Below, piece after piece: positions 17,557 to 25,819 of a stretch of 39,208 bases of DNA (position 1 is its first letter; every line of letters starts with the position of its first letter). Both the position numbers and the translations under genes were made by a program. The notes under the pieces are model-generated. The model ran no database searches, was not told where the DNA came from, and worked only from the letters and a program-made list of their open reading frames with translations. Where the stretch lies: positions 1 through 39,208 of the forward strand of contig CAMDJH010000023.1 in NCBI GenBank assembly GCA_945900455.1, given 5' to 3'. This DNA is from Akkermansia muciniphila (GTDB lineage: Bacteria > Verrucomicrobiota > Verrucomicrobiia > Limisphaerales > UBA9464).

Positions 17557-18651
17557 ATGATGAAACGCACAGATTTACAGAACCGGAAAACGGACCGCCG
17601 CGGAATTCCATTCTTGGTTCTTCTCGCCGGTTGGCTCGTGGTCGGTTGCAACAAACAACCGGTCGTTGAGAATACCGCGAAACTCCCAGCCAAGCCTAAA
17701 CTCGGTTACGTGTTGCATGGTTTAAATGACTTTACGCAGATCATTAAACAAGGGGCCGAGGATGCCGCGCGCGCCGAGAATGTCGCTGTCGATGTGGTCG
17801 GGCCCGCCGGTTTTTCAGCGACCAGCGACGCCATCGCCATGTTCGAGGGCCTGACCCAAAAGCACGTCAATGGACTGGTGGTCGTGCCCATGCCAGGCGA
17901 GGTTTGGGTCACGCCGATTCGCCAGGCGACCGCGGCCGGCATTCCGGTGCTGACGGCCAACGTCACAAGCCCCGGATCGACGGCCACGGCGTGGTTCGGA
18001 CAAGACGAATATGGGAGTGGCGTGCTCCTGGCCACGGAGTTGCGCAAGTTTCTCTCCGCTCAAAACAGACTCGATGGCCGGATTGTCGTGGGAATGTGTG
18101 CCCCCGGTGTCGGGGTCTTGGTTGAACGTTATGAAGGCTTCAAAAAAGGAATGGCCGGCACAAAGTACCAAATCAGCGAACCGTTCGACGTCAACACGGA
18201 GAACACGGCCAACTATGGCGCGTGGGAAAACCTAGCCGCAGCGAATCCCAACATTGCAGCCATCGTCGGGCTATGTTCCATGGACCTGCCCAACCTGGCC
18301 AAGTTAAAGGTGCGAACGAAAGGTCAATGGCTCATTGGCGGGTATGATCTCGGCCGTGAGACCCTTGATGCCGTCAAAGCCGGCATCATACAAGTTGTGG
18401 TCGGCCAGCATCCTTACTTGCAAGGTTACTTGCCGGTTCTGGCTTTGGCGCGGCACTTGCGCACTCACCAACCCCTTCCCCAAGGCTGGGTCGATATCGG
18501 AACAGAAGTTGTCACTCGGGATACGGTCGACGCTATCTATGGACGCGAAACGGACGAAAAACTGCAAACCCAATGGTACGCAGTCTATGTGGGAAGCCAT
18601 TTTGCCGATCTGAACGCCCTGGCCAAACCCCTCCCCAAAGCCAGAAACTGA
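17557..18651 (+). CDS. Sugar ABC transporter substrate-binding lipoprotein (Peripla_BP_4)
   Basis: The product has 364 residues. Its N-terminus FLVLLAGWLVVGCNKQ is a lipoprotein signal with the lipobox LVVGC, so the protein is anchored in a membrane facing the periplasm. The mature part follows the type I periplasmic binding fold of ribose- and rhamnose-binding proteins: KLGYVLHGLNDFTQIIKQGA, ATSDAIAMFEGLTQKHVNGL, IPVLTANV and GGYDLGRETLDAVKAG. An AAGGA lies 7 bp before ATG 17557; the next codon is also ATG. It delivers the sugar to the permease and sets the specificity of the importer. Confidence 0.9.
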   Translation: MMKRTDLQNRKTDRRGIPFLVLLAGWLVVGCNKQPVVENTAKLPAKPKLGYVLHGLNDFTQIIKQGAEDAARAENVAVDVVGPAGFSATSDAIAMFEGLTQKHVNGLVVVPMPGEVWVTPIRQATAAGIPVLTANVTSPGSTATAWFGQDEYGSGVLLATELRKFLSAQNRLDGRIVVGMCAPGVGVLVERYEGFKKGMAGTKYQISEPFDVNTENTANYGAWENLAAANPNIAAIVGLCSMDLPNLAKLKVRTKGQWLIGGYDLGRETLDAVKAGIIQVVVGQHPYLQGYLPVLALARHLRTHQPLPQGWVDIGTEVVTRDTVDAIYGRETDEKLQTQWYAVYVGSHFADLNALAKPLPKARN

Positions 18652-18675
18652 AGATCGCGTTACGATGGACGAACG

Positions 18676-20190
18676 ATGCCCGACACCCCGTTCATTCAAC
18701 TCAACCACGTCTCAAAATGGTTCGGCGGTGTGGCCGCGCTCAATGACGTGACCTTCGCTATTTGTCGGGGCGAGATCCATGCAGTTGTGGGCGAAAACGG
18801 GGCGGGAAAATCCACGCTGATGAAGCTGCTCGCCGGCGTCCACGAACCCGACACCGGAGAAATCCGGATCGAGGGCCGGAACGTCCGATTGGCGAATCCT
18901 CGCGAGGCCCGTCGTCAGGGAATCAGCATCGTGTTCCAAGAGCTCAACTTGTTTCCTCATCGCACGGTCGCCGCCAACATTTTCGCCAACCGCGAATTAA
19001 CCAATCGCTGGGGTGGAGTCGACCGCTTGGCCATGCGCGAGGCTACCCGCCGCGTCCTCGCCGAGTTGGATGTCGATCTCTCGCCCGAGGCGCTCGTCGG
19101 CCCGCTCGCCATCGGTGAAAAACAACAAATCGAAATCGCACGCACGCTCGAACAGCAGTCGCGGATCATCATCCTCGACGAGCCCAATTCGGCCTTGAAC
19201 GAGACGGAATCGCAACGGCTCTTCGACATCGTTCGCCGACTGCGGGCGCGAGGGATCACGGTGGTTTATGTTTCTCATCGACTGGAGGAAGTGTTCGCCA
19301 TCGCCGACCGCATCACGGTCGTGCGCGATGGCCGCTTTCAAGGCACCTATGAAACCGCCAAGACCACAATTCCTCAAATCATTGCGGGCATGATCGGGCG
19401 GTCGTTGGGCCCTTCTTTTCCGCGGCGGACGAAAGGCGCCGAGCTCGGCCGGGTTGTGCTGCAAGTGCGCGAACTGTGCCATCACTCGGCGCACCTCGGC
19501 CCCATCAGCTTCACCGCCCGGGCCGGCGAGATTATCGGCTTCGCCGGGTTGGAGGGAGCCGGCGTGGATGAATTATTCCGGGTACTTTTTGGGCTCGATC
19601 CCATGACGAGCGGCCAGATCGTGGTCCGGGATGAACCCCAGCGATTAACAACGCCCCTCGTCGCGATGCGCCGCGGTTGGGCTTTAATTCCCGAGAGCCG
19701 CCGCGAACAGGGTTTGATGATGGACTGGTCGATCGCACGCAATACGACCCTGTTGGTGTTAGACACTCTGCTGGGTCGGCTGGGTCTGATCGACTCGGGG
19801 AAGGTTCGCACCACGACCGACCATTATATCAAGCGGCTTGGCATCGCCACCGATAGTCCGGAGAAGAAGGTCGCCCACCTCAGTGGTGGCAACCAACAAA
19901 AAGTGCTCCTGGCCAAATGGCTGGCGACGGGTCCAGGCATTCTGATCCTCAATGATCCCACGCGCGGGGTCGATGTGGGTGCCAAATACGAGATTTACGC
20001 CCTCTGCCATCAACTCGCGGCCCAGGGCATGACTCTCTTGATGACGTCCAGCGAAGGTGAAGAGATCCTGGGCTTGGCCGACCGCGTCTTCGTACTCTCG
20101 AAAGGCAAAATCCTCCGCGAATTTCAGAGCGGCGAAACCAGCAAAGCGGAACTCCTCCATGCCATGGCAGGACGAACCTCTACCGGATAA
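18676..20190 (+). CDS. Sugar ABC transporter ATP-binding protein with two ATPase domains
   Basis: At 504 residues this is a full-length RbsA/MglA/XylG-type tandem ATPase. The first half has Walker A GENGAGKST (39-47), a signature-like PLAIGEKQQIEIA and Walker B IIILDEPNSALNE. The second half has the altered P-loop GFAGLEGAGVDE without lysine, which is usual in this family, plus LSGGNQQK near residue 402 and ILILNDPTRGVDVG. It powers sugar uptake on the cytoplasmic face. It starts 24 bp after the lipoprotein gene and is followed after 15 bp by the isomerase gene. Confidence 0.92.
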   Translation: MPDTPFIQLNHVSKWFGGVAALNDVTFAICRGEIHAVVGENGAGKSTLMKLLAGVHEPDTGEIRIEGRNVRLANPREARRQGISIVFQELNLFPHRTVAANIFANRELTNRWGGVDRLAMREATRRVLAELDVDLSPEALVGPLAIGEKQQIEIARTLEQQSRIIILDEPNSALNETESQRLFDIVRRLRARGITVVYVSHRLEEVFAIADRITVVRDGRFQGTYETAKTTIPQIIAGMIGRSLGPSFPRRTKGAELGRVVLQVRELCHHSAHLGPISFTARAGEIIGFAGLEGAGVDELFRVLFGLDPMTSGQIVVRDEPQRLTTPLVAMRRGWALIPESRREQGLMMDWSIARNTTLLVLDTLLGRLGLIDSGKVRTTTDHYIKRLGIATDSPEKKVAHLSGGNQQKVLLAKWLATGPGILILNDPTRGVDVGAKYEIYALCHQLAAQGMTLLMTSSEGEEILGLADRVFVLSKGKILREFQSGETSKAELLHAMAGRTSTG

Positions 20191-20205
20191 ACACGGAATC
20201 AACCT

Positions 20206-21051
20206 ATGAAACATAAACTCGCTTGTGCCGATTTTGCATTTCCCTTGCTGCCGCATGACCAGGTCCTGGATCTCATTGCCATGCTTGGGTTCGAAGCGGT
20301 GGATATCGGACTTTTTGAGCAGCGATCCCATCTCTGGCCATCCAGGGCTTTCGTGTCACCGGCCAAATCCGGAAAGCAATTGAGTCGTCAATTGGCGGAC
20401 CGACGCCTGCGCTGTGCGGACATCTTTCTCCAGATGGACCCCAGTTTCATCCCCTATGCGATCAACCATCCGGAACCGGCACGACGCCGGCGCGCCCGGG
20501 ATTGGTTTCTCAAGACATTGGAGTACGCCGCCGCCGCCGGCGCGAAACACGTCACCACACTTCCCGGCGTTTACTTTGACACCGAAAAACCGGCGGACTC
20601 CTGGAAGCGCTGTTGCGATGAGCTGACGTGGCGTGTCGAGCAGGCAACGCAGCAGCATATCGTCTTCAGCGTCGAGGCTCACGTCGGGTCGATCGTTCCG
20701 AAACCCAAGGAGGCGCTGCGGCTTGTGCGAAGCGTGCCCGGCCTGACGCTGACGCTCGATTACACGCACTTCACTCGATCCGGGCTGCCGGACAGCGCCG
20801 TCGAGCCGCTGATTGCGCATGCCTCGCACTTTCATGCCCGCGGCGCCTGCAAGGGCCGATTGCAAGCGTCCTTCAAGCAAAACACGATTGACTACGCCCG
20901 CGTCCTTCGCGCGATGCAGAAGGCCCGGTACTCGGGCTACGTCGGAGTCGAATACGTGTGGATCGATTGGGAGCACTGCAATGAAGTGGACAATCTTTCC
21001 GAAACAATTCAGCTCCGGGATTTCCTCCGTGTGAACCAGCCGACACCGTGA
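20206..21051 (+). CDS. Sugar phosphate isomerase/epimerase-like TIM-barrel protein
   Basis: This 281-residue protein belongs to the xylose-isomerase-like TIM-barrel family (AP endonuclease 2 fold). Recognisable strands are VDIGLF, HVTTLPGVYF, IVFSVEAHVGS with a probable metal-binding Glu, LTLTLDYTHF with Asp, ASHFHARGA with His, and YVGVEYVW with Glu. This is the usual Glu-Asp-His-Glu set of a divalent-metal isomerase or epimerase. It ends the carbohydrate locus. Members act on sugars such as inosose, tagatose or hydroxypyruvate relatives; the substrate here is unknown but probably the imported sugar or an oxidised form of it. Confidence 0.82.
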   Translation: MKHKLACADFAFPLLPHDQVLDLIAMLGFEAVDIGLFEQRSHLWPSRAFVSPAKSGKQLSRQLADRRLRCADIFLQMDPSFIPYAINHPEPARRRRARDWFLKTLEYAAAAGAKHVTTLPGVYFDTEKPADSWKRCCDELTWRVEQATQQHIVFSVEAHVGSIVPKPKEALRLVRSVPGLTLTLDYTHFTRSGLPDSAVEPLIAHASHFHARGACKGRLQASFKQNTIDYARVLRAMQKARYSGYVGVEYVWIDWEHCNEVDNLSETIQLRDFLRVNQPTP

Positions 21052-21092
21052 CAGTCCCTTGCTTAGGGTGATGGCATTTTGACGATGTGATG

Positions 21093-21117
21093 TAATGATG
21101 GCAGATTACCATTATGA
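21093..21117 (+). promoter_or_regulatory. Imperfect palindrome over the antitoxin start, possible autoregulatory operator
   Basis: TAATGATGG, a 7-bp centre and CCATTATGA form an imperfect inverted repeat that reaches the ATG of the antitoxin gene (21114). Antitoxins of toxin-antitoxin pairs often bind such sites to repress their own promoter. This is inferred from position and symmetry only. Confidence 0.25.
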
Positions 21118-21398
21118 TCAAGACACAAATCCAACTGCCCGACGCACTCTACCACGAAGCCAAGCGCGTGGCGCGGGAACGGGAGATGTCTTTGGCCGAG
21201 GTGCTGCGGCGCGGAGTGGAATACATGGCCGGCGTGTATCCGCCGCTGCCGCCGCCACGTGAAAAGAGCAAACGCTGGAGCCTACCCAAGCCGATAAATA
21301 CGAGGCTGAAGCGCGATCCGTTTGCGGATGAAGACTGGCGAGTCCATTTGGAGACCGAGGTCGGCGTTGCCGCTCTCAAATGTCGAGGCGACTCATGA
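21114..21398 (+). CDS. VapB-like antitoxin, probably ribbon-helix-helix
   Basis: This 94-residue protein begins MIKTQIQLPDALYHEAKRVA and continues REREMSLAEVLRRGVEYMAG, a beta strand followed by two helices as in ribbon-helix-helix DNA-binding antitoxins. The C-terminal half is rich in proline and basic residues and would wrap the toxin. Its TGA overlaps the ATG of a PIN-domain gene, the usual vapBC arrangement, but that toxin is collapsed. The antitoxin is therefore an orphan that may still regulate itself or neutralise related toxins elsewhere. Confidence 0.7.
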   Translation: MIKTQIQLPDALYHEAKRVAREREMSLAEVLRRGVEYMAGVYPPLPPPREKSKRWSLPKPINTRLKRDPFADEDWRVHLETEVGVAALKCRGDS

Positions 21399-21563
21399 CT
21401 GCCTGCGACACCAACATTCTCTTTCCGGCCCTGGAAGCAAGCCACGCGAACCCTGTTTCTGGCGCTTCGCCATCACGGCGTCACCCATTTTGCGACCGCC
21501 AATGAAAAGGACTTCGCCGACTTTGGCTTCAAACGTGTCTGGAATCCACTGATGACACGCTAG
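21395..21563 (+). pseudogene. VapC PIN-domain toxin remnant with a large internal deletion
   Basis: The start MTACDTNILFPALEASHAN is a typical PIN-domain N-terminus with its first catalytic Asp. A few bases later, in another frame, comes TLFLALRHHGVTHFATANEK and then DFADFGFKRVWNPL to TAG 21561-21563, the PIN C-terminus. About 80-90 residues in between, including the middle acidic residues, are missing. The total is 169 bp, not a multiple of three, so no toxin can be made. The end overlaps the convergent cupin gene by 35 bp. Confidence 0.75.
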
Positions 21564-21972
21564 GCCGCCGGACGGTGCAGTCGAACAGGGGAGGGCACGG
21601 ACCCACTCCCCCTTCCGTGATAAAGGTATCGGCGTGTTCGTAGCCTGGCGCACAACAACAGAGCAGCCGCAACACTTCGGATCCCGTATTCCAAAGCTTG
21701 TGTTTCTGGCCCGGCGGAATCGCGATGGCATCGCCGGTGCGGACGTCCCTCGTCTCCGCACCAATCCGTAGTCGCCCCGTCCCGTGGGTGATGAAATAGA
21801 TTTCCTCGGTGCGGGCGTGGTAATGCTCTTCCGTAGCCTGCCCGGGTTGCAGCCTGGCTTCAGCGAGACTCTGATTGCGGATTGAGGAATTTCGATGTGC
21901 AAGAAGTTCCCGGATCTGAGAGCCGTCCTTCGTCACAAACGGGGGCATTTGGTCAAGATTGGCGATATCCAC
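21529..21972 (-). CDS. Small cupin-domain protein
   Basis: This is a single-domain cupin of about 147 residues. The two cupin motifs are visible: GQATEEHYHARTEEIYFITH, with a His-x-His-x(4)-Glu metal set, followed by GTGRLRIG, and then GDAIAIPPGQKHKLWNTG with the last metal-binding His. Relatives usually start near VDIANLDQMPPFVTKDGS, so I chose GTG 21972; ATG 21948 and an upstream ATG at 22059 are alternatives. The upstream one would run into the tmRNA 3' end, so it is unlikely. Such proteins may be isomerases, oxygenases or sensors. The last 25 residues overlap the dead vapC on the other strand. Confidence 0.75.
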   Translation of the reverse strand: MDIANLDQMPPFVTKDGSQIRELLAHRNSSIRNQSLAEARLQPGQATEEHYHARTEEIYFITHGTGRLRIGAETRDVRTGDAIAIPPGQKHKLWNTGSEVLRLLCCCAPGYEHADTFITEGGVGPCPPLFDCTVRRPSVSSVDSRHV

Positions 21973-22016
21973 GAGACGATGGGTGATGAGATTGCACGAT
22001 GCGCGGATGCAACAAG

Positions 22017-22370
22017 GGTGGAGGCGGGGGGAGTTGAACCCCCGTCCTGAATGCTTCAACCCGGACCGACTACATGCTTAGTCCACCAAAGATTTTCTAC
22101 GAGGCCATGACGGGCGGACAACGAATAACCTCGCCTAGCTCGCATGAAGTTTCTCGGCTGCCGTCGCGCGAACTCCGCCGACAACCATGCCTGCTAATGG
22201 CGTCCGTTTCCCGTAGCAGGTGTTCAGGAACGGACGTCGGGGCTGTTAGGCCGCGAGAGCCAACTCTGTGTTAGCAACTATGTTTTGGTTCGATATTTTT
22301 ACGAGGCCAACGAACCGTCCTCGGCATGCCGTCCCGGGCGGATTCATACAGTCGAAACCAGTACGCCCCC
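22017..22370 (-). ncRNA. ssrA: tmRNA (transfer-messenger RNA), one-piece
   Basis: The minus strand begins GGGGGCGTACTGGTTTCGAC, the near-universal tmRNA 5' end, and finishes with the tRNA-like T arm GGTTCAACTCC and the acceptor strand CGCCTCC. The 5' GGGGGCG pairs with it (one G-U). tmRNA rescues stalled ribosomes in the cytoplasm by adding a degradation tag. The tag frame, after TAGTT, encodes ANTELALAA followed by TAA, with the expected LALAA end. The molecule is about 354 nt. After the discriminator A (22019) the genome reads CCC rather than CCA, so the terminal CCA is probably completed by nucleotidyl transferase. There is no sign of a permuted two-piece form. Confidence 0.95.
22246..22275 (-). 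other. tmRNA tag-peptide reading frame
   Basis: The resume codon GCT (22275-22273) opens a nine-codon frame, ANTELALAA, closed by TAA at 22248-22246. The final LALAA is the protease recognition end shared by most bacterial tags (compare ANDENYALAA in E. coli). Confidence 0.88.
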
Positions 22371-22479
22371 GATCCCTTACGACCTCGCCTACCTTCGGCC
22401 TCCCCCCCCCTGCTGTCAAGGAATGGCTTCGACGCATGCGTTGACGGCCCTCGGTGAAGGCACGTACGATCACCAGGAC

Positions 22480-23196
22480 ATGCTTCCCATCGTCGAGAAA
22501 TTGCTCGTGCTTCAAGACCGTGACCGCAAATTGCTCCGCCTGCAGGCTGAAATCGAAGCCAGCGGACCGCAAAAGCAGTTGCTCAGCCAAAAAGCCGCCC
22601 GAGCTCAAGCCGACTTTGATCTCTTCAAACTTCGCAGCAAACAGATCGAAAGCGACCGCAAGAAACTGGAACTCGAGGTCGCAACCAAACAACAGCTCGT
22701 CGAGAAATGCCGAACTGGGCAGGGTAATACCAAGAAAAACGAAGAATATTCCGCCTTCCAACACCAGATCGACACCACCCAGCGGGAAATCACCTCACTC
22801 GAAGATCAGCAGTTGGAATTGATGGAGAAATCCGACGAGGTCGCCCGCGAAGTTCAGGCGGCCGACAAGGTCGCCAAGAATCTAAAATCAGAAGTCGACA
22901 AGGCCCTTGCCGACCTTACGGAACGCGACGGTAATCTGCAGCGCGATTTTGAATCGGTCTCCGCCGAACGAAACCTCCTGATCGCCGACCTTGACGACGG
23001 ATTACGGTCTCGCTACGAACGGCTCCTCAAAACGAAGGGCGAAAACATCATCGTCGGTGTCACTCACTCCATCTGCGGAGGTTGCCATATGAAGCTTACG
23101 ACGCAGACTTTCCTGAGCGCCAAAGCACAAATCGAAATCATTACCTGCCCCAATTGCAGCCGGATGCTCTATTATACCCGGGATATGGAGGACTGA
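22480..23196 (+). CDS. Coiled-coil protein with C-terminal C4 zinc ribbon (DUF164/zf-RING_7)
   Basis: From ATG 22480 the protein has 238 residues. The first 180 form a long helical hairpin rich in Lys, Glu and Gln, as in LLVLQDRDRKLLRLQAEIEA. The last 40 form a zinc ribbon with Cys199/Cys202 (CGGC) and Cys223/Cys226 (CPNC). This is the layout of the widespread CT398/CdsZ-like family, thought to be scaffolds linked to secretion or flagella in some species. In-frame ATGs further upstream (22423) give a Pro-rich leader that does not look coding. It is divergent from the tmRNA and converges with recN, overlapping it by 25 bp. Confidence 0.82.
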   Translation: MLPIVEKLLVLQDRDRKLLRLQAEIEASGPQKQLLSQKAARAQADFDLFKLRSKQIESDRKKLELEVATKQQLVEKCRTGQGNTKKNEEYSAFQHQIDTTQREITSLEDQQLELMEKSDEVAREVQAADKVAKNLKSEVDKALADLTERDGNLQRDFESVSAERNLLIADLDDGLRSRYERLLKTKGENIIVGVTHSICGGCHMKLTTQTFLSAKAQIEIITCPNCSRMLYYTRDMED

Positions 23197-24878
23197 CGTT
23201 CCGTTCTTTTTTCAAGCAATGCCTCCGCATGACGTCGCGCGGCGTCCCCTCCCCCCCCGAGCATTCGGGCGAGCTCTGCCACCCGCCCCCGCTCGTCCAG
23301 GAGAACAATCCGTGATTCCGTCCGCCCTTCCACCAGGTCTTTTAGCACAAGAAGATGGTTGTCCCCCGCCGCTGCCACGGGTGCCAAATGAGTGATGCAC
23401 AGCACCTGATGTTCCTGTGCGATTTGCCGCATCTTCGCACCGACCGTCGTGGCGGTCTCACCCCCGACGTTGGCGTCAACTTCGTCAAAAACGAGAACTG
23501 GGACATCGTCCTCCTTCGCCAGCACGGTTTTCAAAGCCAGCATCACCCGAGCCAGCTCACCACTCGATGCGATGGATCGCAAAGGTCGGGCCGGTTCCCC
23601 TGGATTGGGCGCAAACTGGAACTCTACCCGATCGAAGCCACTCGAACTGAGGCCGGAGTCCGTCAGGCACTGCGCCGAAGTCATGATCACTTCAAATGAA
23701 CTTTGTCGAAATCCAAGGGCCGCCAATTCCCGGCCGACCGCGTTGCTCAATCGCGGCAGCAGCTTTTTCCGCGCGCCCGTCAATTCCTGGCCGGCTTTCT
23801 TCAGGCCTAGCTCGATCGCTGCCAATTCCGCGTTCAGCCGCTCCAATTCGGCATCGCGCGATTCGAGGGCACTCAAACGAGCGCGGGCAGCCTCGCCGAA
23901 TGCAATCACCGCGCTGAGATCCACTCCGTACTTCCGCTTGAGCGAATGGACAAGATTGATTCGTTGTTCCAGAATTTCGAGACGGGCCGGGTCCAATTCC
24001 ACGCGGTCGGTGTACCGCGACAGCTCGGATTGCAGCTCGCGTAACGTTTCAACCGCCGTCTCGTGGCTTAGAACGAGCGCCTGGGCTCCAGGATCAATCC
24101 GAACTAAATCATGGAGTGCCCGACCGATGATTCCAAGTAAGGTCAGGACGGCCTCATCGCCTTCACTCAAGGCATTCCGCGCGGCCTGAGATAGTTCAAG
24201 CAAACGAGCTGCATTCGCCGTCCGACGGTGTTCCGAATCGATTTCAGCCTCCTCGTCGACCCGCAATTTTGCCTCCGAGATTTCGCGCACCTGAAAGCGC
24301 AGCAGATCGAGTTGACGCGCATAAGTGGCTTCGTCCACCACCAACGCTGTCTTCTCGGAGGTCACTCGGGAACGTCGATGCATCCAATCGATGAATGCCT
24401 CCCGCTTCGGTTCCAGACCACCAAAGGCGTCCAAGATTTCAAGCTGGCGTGCCGGTTGCAGCAGAGACTGATGATCGTGGGGGCCGTGGAGATCGACGAG
24501 CCATGCCCCGAGGCTCGCCAGGGTGGCCAGGCTGGTGGGCGATCCATTCACGAACTGCCGGTTGGCCCCGGCCGCGGTAAACGACCGCCGGAGGAGCAAC
24601 TGGCCGCCATCACTGGGCTCCAGACCGTTCTCCTCCAGAAATTGACGCCACGGCGCACGGAGTCTCCCGGCTTCAAACACGGCCTCGACCGAACACCCGT
24701 CCGCTCCCGCGCGGATCAGCGTGCGGTCGGCCCGCTGCCCCAGCAGGAGCTGGAGCGCACCCAGGATTACAGACTTTCCCGCTCCGGTCTCCCCGGTGAT
24801 AACCGTGAGACCCGGCGGCAGCTCCAGAGTCAAGTCCGGCACCAAGGCCAGGTTTTTGATCCGCAGGGTCGTCAGCAT
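23172..24878 (-). CDS. recN: DNA repair protein RecN
   Basis: This SMC-like ATPase of 568 residues takes part in double-strand-break repair. ATG 24878 gives the canonical start MLTTLRIKNLALVPDLTLEL, followed by Walker A GETGAGKS (29-36). The middle is long coiled coil. The C-terminus has the signature SSGELARVMLALK and Walker B PVLVFDEVDANVGG, then QVLCITHLAPVAA with the H-loop. The length matches the family (550-570). An upstream ATG (24932) is in frame but adds unconserved residues. It converges on the zinc-ribbon gene and is divergent from the metallo-hydrolase gene. Confidence 0.95.
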   Translation of the reverse strand: MLTTLRIKNLALVPDLTLELPPGLTVITGETGAGKSVILGALQLLLGQRADRTLIRAGADGCSVEAVFEAGRLRAPWRQFLEENGLEPSDGGQLLLRRSFTAAGANRQFVNGSPTSLATLASLGAWLVDLHGPHDHQSLLQPARQLEILDAFGGLEPKREAFIDWMHRRSRVTSEKTALVVDEATYARQLDLLRFQVREISEAKLRVDEEAEIDSEHRRTANAARLLELSQAARNALSEGDEAVLTLLGIIGRALHDLVRIDPGAQALVLSHETAVETLRELQSELSRYTDRVELDPARLEILEQRINLVHSLKRKYGVDLSAVIAFGEAARARLSALESRDAELERLNAELAAIELGLKKAGQELTGARKKLLPRLSNAVGRELAALGFRQSSFEVIMTSAQCLTDSGLSSSGFDRVEFQFAPNPGEPARPLRSIASSGELARVMLALKTVLAKEDDVPVLVFDEVDANVGGETATTVGAKMRQIAQEHQVLCITHLAPVAAAGDNHLLVLKDLVEGRTESRIVLLDERGRVAELARMLGGGGDAARRHAEALLEKRTERQSSISRV

Positions 24879-24985
24879 CCGGCGGCTATTGAGGGGTGTT
24901 TTTAGGCCGAGTGCAACCCACGGAATTCGCAACGAATCGGGAAACCCCGTTGCTAATCAGAAAGTCACTCCGGCAGACTTTCGGC

Positions 24986-25798
24986 ATGTCGTTCGAGTTC
25001 GTTTTTCTGGGCACCGGCACCTCCCACGGTGTACCGGTCATCGGAAAAGATTACCCCGCGGAGTTCCTTGCTAATCCGCGCAATCACCGGATGCGCCCGT
25101 CCATCTTTGTCCAGACCGCGCGGACACGCTTGGTGGTGGATACACCACCAGAATTTCGCATGCAGATGCTGCGTGAACGACTGGGCGTGCTCGACGCCGT
25201 CCTTATCACCCATGCTCATGCGGACCACATCATGGGAATGGATGATTGCCGTCGCGTCTGCGATCTGCGGGGTGGCCCGCTCCCGATCCACGCACGCCCC
25301 GAAACCATGGATCAGCTGCGTCGCATCTTCCTTTACGCCTTTGACGGACGCCCCATTCCCCGCGGGTACTTCCAACCGGATCCACGCCCCATCACCGGTC
25401 CGTTCACGATCGGGGACCTCGACATTACCCCGCTGGATCTCCCCCACGGGCGGATGACCACGACCGGCTTTCTCTTTGAACAAGCCGGTCGGCCGCGTCT
25501 TGCCTACCTGAGCGACTGCAACGATGTCCCCAGCGAAGTGGTTGATCGTATCCGTGGCGTCGAAGTCGCGGTCCTCGATGCCCTGCGCCGCGAGCCCCAT
25601 CCCACCCACATGTGTCTCGATGAAGCCCTCACGGCCGCGCGACGAATCGGAGCGGACAGGACGTATCTCACGCACCTCACTCACGAATATGATCATGACC
25701 TCGATCAGGCTGAAATGCCGGACGGAGTCTGGTTTGCCTACGATGGCCTCCGCGTGCTCAGTCTGGAGACGACCCCGGCGGAACCGTCCGGGAAATGA
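24986..25798 (+). CDS. Metallo-beta-lactamase-fold hydrolase, PhnP-like
   Basis: Starting at ATG 24986, the 270-residue protein opens with [16 protein letters not shown], as PhnP and related phosphodiesterases do, and has the metal motif [10 protein letters not shown] (His76, His78, Asp80, His81). Later ligands are in DLPHG and YLSDCND, with a final [10 protein letters not shown]. PhnP hydrolyses cyclic ribose phosphate in phosphonate breakdown, but relatives in genomes without phosphonate genes, as seen here, act on other cyclic phosphodiesters. No phn genes are in the window. It is followed after 21 bp by an acyltransferase gene. Confidence 0.85.
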   Translation: MSFEFVFLGTGTSHGVPVIGKDYPAEFLANPRNHRMRPSIFVQTARTRLVVDTPPEFRMQMLRERLGVLDAVLITHAHADHIMGMDDCRRVCDLRGGPLPIHARPETMDQLRRIFLYAFDGRPIPRGYFQPDPRPITGPFTIGDLDITPLDLPHGRMTTTGFLFEQAGRPRLAYLSDCNDVPSEVVDRIRGVEVAVLDALRREPHPTHMCLDEALTAARRIGADRTYLTHLTHEYDHDLDQAEMPDGVWFAYDGLRVLSLETTPAEPSGK

Positions 25799-25819
25799 AA
25801 CCTATCGGCACTTTCCACG

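Noticed and set aside
22402-22440. Possible tmRNA promoter: TTGACA on the minus strand at 22419-22414
   Set aside because: No good -10 box lies 16-18 bases downstream, and a G-run fills the spacer.
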